Shown here one piece after another: positions 57,250 through 64,000 of a stretch of DNA of 64,000 bases. The translations under genes were made by a program, and so were the position numbers. Source of the stretch: Tetradesmus obliquus (lineage: Eukaryota > Chlorophyta > Chlorophyceae > Sphaeropleales > Scenedesmaceae); the NCBI GenBank assembly GCA_030272155.1, contig CP126191.1, forward strand, positions 9,384,501 through 9,448,500. Direction: 5' to 3'. Position 1 is the stretch's first letter. Every line of letters starts with the position of its first letter. The notes under the pieces were generated by a model. It was not told the origin of the DNA, searched no databases, and saw only the letters and a list, made by a program, of their open reading frames with translations.

Positions 57250-59222
57250 CATGCGCTGCAGGCTGGCAGACTTGGAGGAGCGGCAGGCGCGCCTCGCACG
57301 CGGCGCTGACAGGTGTGTGTGTGTGGGGGGGGGGGGGGGGGGGGGGCTCGCTGCATGTGCTGATCGGATGTAGCGCAGGCGTTGGGTGGGCTGCCGCTGC
57401 TGCTGGCTGTTATATAGTGTGTTGTAGGTTTCAACTTTCTCAGGACCTGGCGCGCTCACCTGCTCTGTGTGTGTACACTGCGCGTGCATGCATGCAGGTA
57501 CCAGCCTGAGCAGCCGCAGCAGTGCACGGTGGCGCGCGCAGAGCAGGCAGTGGCGCTGTGGGGCAGGGGCAGCGTCAGCAACATTGGCTTCCCTGCGTAC
57601 TACGCTCTGATAGCAGCATACAGGCTGGCAGGCCGGCATGATAAGGTGGGGCTGGGGAGCAGGGGTTCAGGGGTTTTGGACTGGTTTGATCCTTGCAGGA
57701 AGCTGTTTGGCTTGGTTTGAACCTTGCCGGCAGCTGCTTGGCTTGGTTGGAACCTTGTTGTGCGACTGTCCTGCAGGCTGTGGAGGTCTTCCAGGCCGGC
57801 AGCCAACTCAGCAGCAGCAGAAGCAGCAGCTGCGGCAGTGTGCTGTTGTTTACCGCTCCAAATCCAACTGTCACTGACCTCTGCACTTCCTACATATCTG
57901 TTTTTGTTGTCCTGCAGGCCGTGGAGCTCTTCCAGGCGCTGCGGGCAGCCAATCAACCTGATGCGCTGAACAAGCACTACAGGCTGTGGGTGGCTGCATG
58001 CTCGGCAGCAGTGCGCTCGCAGAACTACGAGGCGGCCAACGAGTGAGTCTAATATATGCAAGGGCTGCCGGACTGCTGCAATCGCAGTAAACTTGCCTAG
58101 TGCAGCAGGTGCACTGCACCGTGCCTGCTGTTGCTTTTGTTAAAGCTCGGAAGCAGTGCGCGCGCAGAAGTAGGAGGTGGCTGACACATGACTGAGACAG
58201 AAGATGCAAGGCGGTCTGTTTGCTGTGGCTTGTCTTTCTGGGAGCTCAATCACTGTGATCGCATATGCAGCAGGCTGCATTCCCTACCTGTGTTGTGTTG
58301 CAGCTGCTGCCGCGGCTGCTGCAGCTGCACCTACCTGCTTTTGTGCACGTGCGGATCGGCAGCTGCTGCCTGTGTTTTCAACCACGGCTGTCGTCATGTC
58401 AACCCCTTACTTTGTGTCTCTTTTGTGTTACTTCCCTGTGTGTTTGCGTGTGTGCATGTGTGGCCAGGCTGGCGCGCATGTTCAGCACGCGCCAGGTGCC
58501 CTTTAGGGACATCGACTACCGCGCACGCGTGGCAAACATCTACAGGTGGGTGGTGGCTGCGCTGCTGGTGCTTCACCGTCATCATATAACCAGCTGTGTA
58601 ACCAATCAGATCGCCAGTCATGTCACCGATAACACCATCGGCCCGGCTAACTGGTGCGGAGGGAAGTTGCGCGTCTGGTGCTTGTTGTGTGATGCGGCGC
58701 CTTGCCTGTCGGATTGCTGCAGATCACAAGGACAGGAATGGGTTTCATCTAAGGATGTACAAGGCAGTGCATCTGGCAGAAATTGATTTGCTTGAAGCTC
58801 GGCATGGGCTGGGTCTGGCACATGCAGCTTTTCAAAAAAGTGCTGTCACCCACGCCCATGCTTCCCCGTGTTCACTGTGCCGCTCCTGCCGATATTCAAC
58901 AGCCCCAAAGACGGTGGACAAACCGCTGTTGAAAAGAATCGGCTGCGCAACTGCTCGCTTGTGCTTGTGGTGCGTGTGTTGCTGCAGGGCGCTGGTGCGT
59001 GGCGCGGCTGCATGCGGCAAATGGGAGGACGCCATCTACTGGCTGCAGGAGCTCATAAACAACCAGGTGATGACAGTTATAACTGTTATTTTGATTATCC
59101 TCAACATGTTCTGTGACATGTTATTTTGTTAGTTGCTGATAGCCCGATGAATCTCTCCTTGGTTGCTGCGTGGCAGTTTGCTGCGCGTGCTGTCCCACCT
59201 GCAGGCATCTAAGCCTTTTTCG

Positions 59223-59276
<54 letters not shown>

Positions 59277-61318
59277 AGTCGCTGGTGCCTGTGCCGCCCG
59301 AGGCGTTCATGGCAGTGATGCTGCCTGCTGCTGCTGCTGGGCGCATGGACGTGGTGCGCGTCATGATGGGGGCGGTGGACCAGCAGCTGGCGCTGCAGGT
59401 GCGATGCTGCGGTACTGCTCAGCCCAACAGCGCAAATTAGCGGCATGAATGCATTAGTTTGTGGTTGTCCAAGTGCATAGGGATGCTGGAGTAGACGCGG
59501 GGCAGCCGAGGGCGGTTGTTTGGTGGGGAACATGCGATGTGCTTTTGTGCACGGCACGCAGCAGCCGGCACGGCGCCGCAGCAGGTCCGCAGGATTCGCA
59601 TGGGTGCAGCAGGCGGCACTGCCTAGACCGCCCGTGGACTGCATTGCTGCGGTTGCTGCTGCTAATGCCAATGCTGTGATTCTGGTGTCATGTCTGTGTT
59701 GCTGCATGCAGGGCGCCAAGCCGCTGGTGTACCATCCAGAGGAGCTCACCTTTGTCATCAAGGCAGCAGGCGCAGCAGGCGATGCTGACCTCGTGGCTGA
59801 CGCGTGGACCCGCCTGAAGCTCGACGTACAGCAGAAGCCCACCGCAGCCTCTCCCAGCCTTCTAGGCCTTCTGGGGCCGCTGGACAAACTAAATTCGGGT
59901 GGCGTGCAGGTGCAGCGGAAGCCGCAGCAGCCGAGCGTCGCTGCGTTCAAAGCCGTGGTCAAAGCATATGTTGACTGCAAGGACTTTGGCAGGGCGCTGC
60001 AGCTGGTGGCGGAGCTAGAGGAGGTCTATGGAGGCACGCGGGCGACCTCGGTGTATGGAGGGCTGTCCTTCCTGCCGATCGATGAGCTGAAGAGCGAGGC
60101 CGACATTGCGGCACTGTTCATGCAGCTCAAGGCGCGCAAGGTGAGCAGCTGCTGGTGGTGACAGTGACAGTGAGGCTGCATGTGGCATGTGAGCATTCTG
60201 CATGTAAGCAAGCCAGATAGTGTGGTGGGGCAGGGGGCTGGGGATGTGCTGGAGGCGTGGTGCTGCGCTGCTGATAACAAGGGTTGGGCGAGTTGGCGCT
60301 GGCTTGCAGGAAACGCGCGGTGTGCTGTGGTGGCTGTTTCAGGACATTGTCTTTCGAGTGTTGGTCCCTGCTACCTGCTTGCCTGCAGGACACTGGCCCG
60401 CTTTTCAGCACAGCTGCATTTCGCTGTGCAGTGCATCCGGCGTCTGCCCTCTGCTCACAGCTGTCTGTGACATACGCGCTGCCTGCCTGCTTGCAGGACG
60501 TTGGCCACCCGGTCAGCACAGCTGCGTTGCGCTGCGCATCTGCCCTCTGCTTACAGCTGTATGTCTCTTTTGCGCTGCCTGCTTGCCTGCAGGACGCCGG
60601 GCAGCCAGTCAGCACCCCCATGATGAACGTGGTGGTCCGTGCTGTCGGGCGCCTCGGCAACACTGAGTCAGCTGGCAAAACCTTCGAGGTGTTCGGGGCG
60701 TGGGGCCTGCAGCCTGACGCAGACAGCTACAACGCAGTCATGGAGTCCTGCGAGGCATCTAAGAAGTTCACTGCGATCGAGGGGCTCATCGCCTACATGA
60801 GCAGCAGGGGCGTGCAGCCGAACCTACACAGCTGGAACCTGCTGCTGTCAGCGGCAGCAGCGGCACAGGATGTGGCTGCTGTTGAGAGCGCGGTGCAGCG
60901 CATGCTGGCGTCTGGGATGCAGCTGCTGCGCAACAACGCCGGCAAGGCGCTGAAGCTCGCGCATGAGCAGCGCAGCGAGAGCTTGCTGCAGCTGCTGCGG
61001 CAGGCGAATGAGCAGCAGGGGCTGGGCATGCAGCCGCAGGTGTTCAATGGCTATTGGCGGAGGGTGGGCAGCAGCAGCAGCAACGGAGGTAGCAGCGCTG
61101 GCGGGCGTGCGGAAGTGTGGAAGCCGGGGATGCCACGTCAGCAGCAGCAGCAACAGCGGCAGCAGCGAGTGCAGGAGAGCCGGGGGCAGGACAGGGAGCA
61201 GGGGGATGGCAGGCAGCTGCAGCAGATGCTGGAGCAGCAAGGGGGCGGCGAGACCGAGGAGCGCAAGTCTCTGCGTGCTGGGCTGGCAGCTGCGCTGGGT
61301 GCTGCCATGAACCAGTAG
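55560..61318 (+). CDS. Pentatricopeptide-repeat-type organelle RNA-binding protein
   Basis: Eleven exons join in phase: 55560-55739, 55967-56925, 57112-57180, 57262-57312, 57498-57645, 57918-58042, 58468-58545, 58988-59066, 59279-59398, 59712-60140 and 60593-61318 (987 residues). The N-terminus (HMLQLLHSASPL, MLRRLAPTDVT, IRGFAADVAS) looks like an organelle presequence. A disordered Ala/Gln/Ser region follows. Helical-pair repeats of about 35 residues then appear, such as FPAYYALIAAYRLAGRHDKA, VELFQALRAAN, AFKAVVKAYVDCKDFGRALQ, and the clearest, STPMMNVVVRAVGRLGN with ADSYNAVMESCEASKKFTAI and NLHSWNLLLSAAAAAQD. These fit the PPR consensus. The protein ends in a Gln/Arg-rich tail. Exon 3 is uncertain because its acceptor is weak; the other junctions are good. 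A related helical-repeat family cannot be excluded without profile scores. Confidence 0.7.
57323..57346 (+). repeat. G24 homopolymer just after a PPR-gene donor site
   Basis: Twenty-four consecutive G bases follow the donor AG|GTGTGTGTGTG of exon 4 by about ten bases. Confidence 0.85.
57650..57935 (+). repeat. Duplicated acceptor region of PPR exon 6
   Basis: CTGCAGG(C/C)(T/C)GTGGAG(G/C)TCTTCCAGG occurs at about 57773 and 57913. The second starts exon 6. GGTTTGAACCTTGC(C/A)GG and GCTTGG units also repeat at 57690-57755. Confidence 0.8.
59223..59278. repeat. (CTG)n tract at the acceptor of PPR exon 9
   Basis: Eighteen CTG units run directly into the acceptor CTGCAG|TCG. Confidence 0.9.
60382..60605 (+). 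repeat. Three copies of the last PPR exon acceptor
   Basis: A TGCAG|GAC(A/G)(C/T) acceptor with CAGTCAGCAC-like exon sequence begins at 60389, 60497 and 60593 (spacing 108 and 96). Intron sequence CTCTGCT(C/T)ACAGCTGT separates them. Only the last copy continues into the exon. Confidence 0.92.
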
Positions 61319-61499
61319 TCAGAGATGCTTCAAGTTCATAATTCATGTGTTGATACGACCAGCGGGCATGCTTTGCATGCCGTCACAGAAGCACGGCGTC
61401 CTTGCTGCCAGCTGCTGTCATCAGGCTGGTAGGTGCAGGCCAGAATGATGTACAGTGGTAGCAGTGGTTTGTGGATGCTGCAGCATGCACGATTTGCCA

Positions 61500-61504
61500 T
61501 GTAA
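61500..61504 (+). promoter_or_regulatory. Putative poly(A) signal TGTAA of the PPR gene
   Basis: TGTAA about 180 bases after the stop codon, a normal distance. Confidence 0.45.
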
Positions 61505-61566
61505 TTCCTCGAACATGTTTTGCTGCTCTGAATGTATTGTTGTCTCCGTCGTTCTTCGTGAAGACC

Positions 61567-61618
61567 GTCAGTGCCGTTGCCCCCAAAAGGCATCATGGCC
61601 TTTTGGGACGGCGCTGAC
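61567..61618. other. Strong stem-loop (inverted repeat)
   Basis: GTCAGTGCCGT (61567-61577) pairs with ACGGCGCTGAC (61608-61618) with one G-T pair. Inside it CCCAAAAGGC pairs perfectly with GCCTTTTGGG around an ATCATG loop, leaving a four-base bulge. It could be a small-RNA precursor hairpin or a transcript-end structure; the sequence alone cannot say which. Confidence 0.75.
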
Positions 61619-62599
61619 CAGGTGTTGTTATGAATGCAGGTAATACAAAAGACACATAGGAGCAGAAGCAGGAGCTGCACATGCTTGCAATACGAGGTTC
61701 AGCAGCCATGGTGGCCTTTTGGGGGACCACATCTAGCCATGTGAGTACTCATTATGCTGCATTATGCTTGAAATGATTGACCTGCTTGCACGTTGTAACA
61801 ATTTTATACCGTTCGTGCTGTGCCTCGTGAGATCGTCATAATAGGTGGAGCATGTGGGCTGCCACATCTACTTCGTACGAGTGTGCTGGTGAGAAACAAG
61901 TAGAATGCCACGTCTGCCACATATAGCCAACAAAATAACACGAGTAGAAGCAGCAATGGTGGCGGGGGGCCGCTTTGTTGCCATGTGAGCGAGCCGTTAA
62001 GTTATGCATTCAGCTGTTGCAACGTCTTTCCTGCAACTTTCAAAACTGGGGGTGACAATAGAAGAGGGTGTCACTGACAATGTGTCACCATCAGGACCAC
62101 CTGAACAGATGCATGAACACGATTGCTGAACAACGGCTCACTTGCCATTGCCGTCGCAATCACAGTCAAAGGTAGATCATCTGCCTTGATCAACCTAGCA
62201 ACCAACCGGTCAAGACCACCACAACAGCCAGCAACTCGTAACATCAACACGACGTGCACAATACCGGGAGACCAATGCATTAGTGCCAGACTGGTAACAA
62301 CGATCCCGCCTACATGTAGTGCACCAGACAGCTTCATGCAGGGGTGGTCTCAAACAGTACTGTTGGGATGCTGCCACTGCTGCTGTTGCTTGCAACAGCT
62401 TGGCAAAACTCACGAGGGTACACACACCACACTTACCACTGCGGAACTTGCCTGTGACCGCTTCACTCCATCCTACTCCAAACATCACAAGTTGGAGCTC
62501 CATGCACAAATCCTGCTTTCTGGCGCAGAAGCAGCGGCTGCAGAATCTGCTACGCCAAGTCACCCCCCTTTCTCTTTCCCACCTGTTTCTTCCCCCCAG

Positions 62600-62615
62600 C
62601 CCCCCCCCCCCCCCC
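62600..62615. repeat. C16 homopolymer
   Basis: Sixteen consecutive C bases follow CCCCCCAG in noncoding sequence. Confidence 0.85.
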
Positions 62616-62869
62616 ATTTTTTCTTTCCAGACACCTCAGTGCCACTGAGTGCCACGTTAGTAACGTGCCGCTGCAGGGAATTTGCCGCAACTGCCGCTGA
62701 TGATCAATTCATGATACATCTCAAAACTCCCTGCTGTACCTGCTGCACATCATACTGTTCTTCAACCCACAGCCAGCACAACGTCTATGCTGCTGCTGAC
62801 GCCATCAGAGTGATGTGAGCAGCTGCTTGACGCAACACATCAGCCCTGATCCATCAAACGCACCAGCTG

Positions 62870-63241
62870 CCTGGCAACAAGCCTGAGGGCTGCCGGCACG
62901 TTTTAATACGCCCTGGCTGCCAGTCTGAGGTTGTTGAGGATGAGCTTCATATGGTCTTTGAGTGCCCTTTCTATGCATCAGTCCGCGAGCGATTTGCTAT
63001 GTTGTTCGAACCCTTCGGGGACTCGTCACAAACATGGGCTACTATTGCTGGTTGCCACCTAGCAGGCGATGACATGATCACTTTTATGAAGCAGGCACCT
63101 GCTTTGGTGGCTGCTTTTGTGCACTGCTGCTATCTGATGCGGTGTCACCCGGACACTGATCCTGAGGTTCTTCTGTCCTCTCAGGCTATTGCTCAAGCTA
63201 TTGATGATGCTGATGAGTTTTTTTTCTGCGATTTCGTCTGA
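62870..63241 (+). mobile_element. LINE (non-LTR retrotransposon) C-terminal fragment
   Basis: One frame reads CRHVLIRPGCQSEVVEDELH and then MVFECPFYASVRERFAMLFE before continuing to a stop at 63239. The C..C..H..C spacing followed by Pro-Phe/Tyr and RERF is the zf-RVT type C-terminus found after the reverse transcriptase of many plant and algal LINEs. No reverse transcriptase or endonuclease lies upstream, so this is a 5'-truncated copy, as is common for LINEs. It is followed by TGTAA signals (about 63340 and 63355) that could be its own 3' end. Confidence 0.65.
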
Positions 63242-63360
63242 CGGTTTGGACGATGATGAGTTGTTCTTCGATGTTTCCTCCCCCTATGAGCCTCTCGTTG
63301 GCTCCTGACTGGGGTTCCCACTCCTCGTTGAGTGGAGCATGTAATGTTATGAAATGTAAT

Positions 63361-63640
63361 GTCAAACCAGATCACAACCTGCACAGCAGTAAGCCTGAGG
63401 GCTGCCGGCATGTTTTAATGCAGATCACAACCTGCACAGCAGCAAGCCTGAGGGCTGCCGGCATTTTTCAATGCAGATCACAACATGCTCAGCAGCAAGC
63501 CTGATCAGGCCTCATGAGGGCTGCCGGCATGTTTCAATGCAGATCACAACCTGCACAGCAGCAAGCCTGAGGGCTGCCGCGCATCCTATACAAATCGTAA
63601 ACCTGCACAGCAGCAAGCCTGAGGGCTGCCGGCATTGCCA
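63361..63640 (+). repeat. Five-copy ~53-65-bp tandem repeat related to the LINE fragment
   Basis: The unit AAGCCTGAGGGCTGCCGGCA plus TGTTTTAATGCAGATCACAA and CCTGCACAGCAGC starts at about 63391, 63444, 63497, 63563 and 63614. The same AAGCCTGAGGGCTGCCGGCA occurs within the LINE coding frame at 62879, so the array seems derived from it. Confidence 0.9.
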
Positions 63641-63715
63641 AGGACAATTCACAATACAAAATCCGGTTTACGAATGCTGCACTGCTTCTGCATGGGCCTA
63701 CCGTTTCAGCCCCAA

Positions 63716-63799
63716 CTGTACAAGTGCTGTCGAGTCCCTCAGACAGTTGGGACAAAAAAGGTGCAGCGCGTACAGGTGTACTCGACAGCTCCTGTACAG
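63716..63799. repeat. 20-bp imperfect inverted repeat
   Basis: CTGTACAAGTGCTGTCGAGT (63716-63735) and ACTCGACAGCTCCTGTACAG (63780-63799) are reverse complements at 18 of 20 positions, separated by 44 bases. It could be the ends of a tiny foldback element. Confidence 0.75.
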
Positions 63800-63840
63800 T
63801 CACTATGATCACCAGACAATCAAGATGCAAGTCAAGGCAC

Positions 63841-63990
63841 GTCCAGTTGCACATCATGCAACTGGACGTGACATGTGGCTCGTCGAGTTGCGACTGGACG
63901 TGAGCACGTCCAGTTGTGCACTGGACGTCGAGGAGGCAGACTGGACGTCAAACTGGACGAGCACTGGACGTGCAACTGGACACGTGTTAC
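63841..63990. repeat. Cluster of ACTGGACGT repeats and hairpins at the right edge
   Basis: GTCCAGTTGCA and TGCAACTGGAC form a perfect 11-bp stem with loop CATCA (63841-63867). ACGTCCAGT and ACTGGACGT form a 9-bp stem with loop TGTGC (63906-63928). CTGGACGT-like words recur about ten times up to 63980. The structure may continue past the window. Confidence 0.85.
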
Positions 63991-64000
63991 AGCACCAGAA

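Larger units (their letters stand above)
61319..62869. other. Gene-free region 3' of the PPR gene
   Basis: No gene is recognised. TGTAA at 61500-61504 probably ends the PPR transcript. Other content is a strong inverted repeat (61567-61618), a C16 run (62600-62615), and two diverged blocks with AGCAGCAATGGTGG-like sequence near 61705 and 61950. Confidence 0.45.

Noticed and set aside
62123-62818. Plus-strand 231-codon open frame
   Set aside because: It spans a C16 run and simple sequence and has no domain features.
1-64000. tRNA, rRNA or other conserved RNA genes
   Set aside because: Scanning by eye found no cloverleaf with conserved boxes and no rRNA-like stretch; a covariance search would be decisive.

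Overview
This window is nuclear DNA of a green alga, most likely a chlorophyte of class Chlorophyceae (Sphaeropleales or Chlamydomonadales). The reasons are intron-rich genes with GTGAGT-type donors and TGCAG acceptors, TGTAA poly(A) signals, plastid and mitochondrial proteins encoded in the nucleus, an SPKPA-rich secreted wall-type protein, and extreme CAG/CTG richness that gives polyGln, polyAla and polySer tracts. The order was inferred from composition and gene type only; I could not run a search.

Ten protein-coding genes can be built with reading frames that stay in phase across every intron: mitochondrial ATP synthase delta subunit (882-2102, -), plastid ribosomal protein bS21 (2386-5042, +), homocysteine S-methyltransferase (6185-8398, -), condensin II subunit D3 (8854-21210, +, 24 exons), a 3,512-residue MLL/Trithorax-type SET protein (22295-33560, +), a SETD6/Rubisco-LSMT-type SET methyltransferase (36455-42092, -), a shikimate-kinase-like SKL2-type protein (42605-45885, +), a cytochrome P450 (46739-52481, +), a signal-peptide-bearing SPKPA-repeat protein (52860-54837, +) and a PPR-type organelle protein (55560-61318, +). 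After 61.3 kb the sequence is repeat-rich. It holds a LINE C-terminal fragment (about 62870-63241), a tandem repeat sharing sequence with it, and a cluster of hairpins at the right edge.

Three neighbouring pairs are divergent with 283-512 bp between start codons: ATP delta/bS21, HMT/NCAPD3 and SETD6-like/SKL2. bS21 and HMT converge with facing poly(A) signals, and the two SET-domain genes converge across 2.9 kb. The genes do not form one pathway. Two are chromatin or protein lysine methyltransferases and one is a condensin subunit, so nuclear-chromatin genes dominate the middle.

The most striking observation is that many introns contain tandem copies of the neighbouring exon edge with its splice site. 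The SKL2-like intron 1 carries at least eight copies of an acceptor plus exon start at about 97-bp spacing. NCAPD3 carries four copies of one donor junction. The SETD6-like gene, the P450 and the PPR gene have similar duplications. Many acceptors are also fused to (CTG)n microsatellites. Together these suggest intron growth by local tandem duplication across splice junctions. Exon models are my reading of the sequence and have not been checked against transcripts.
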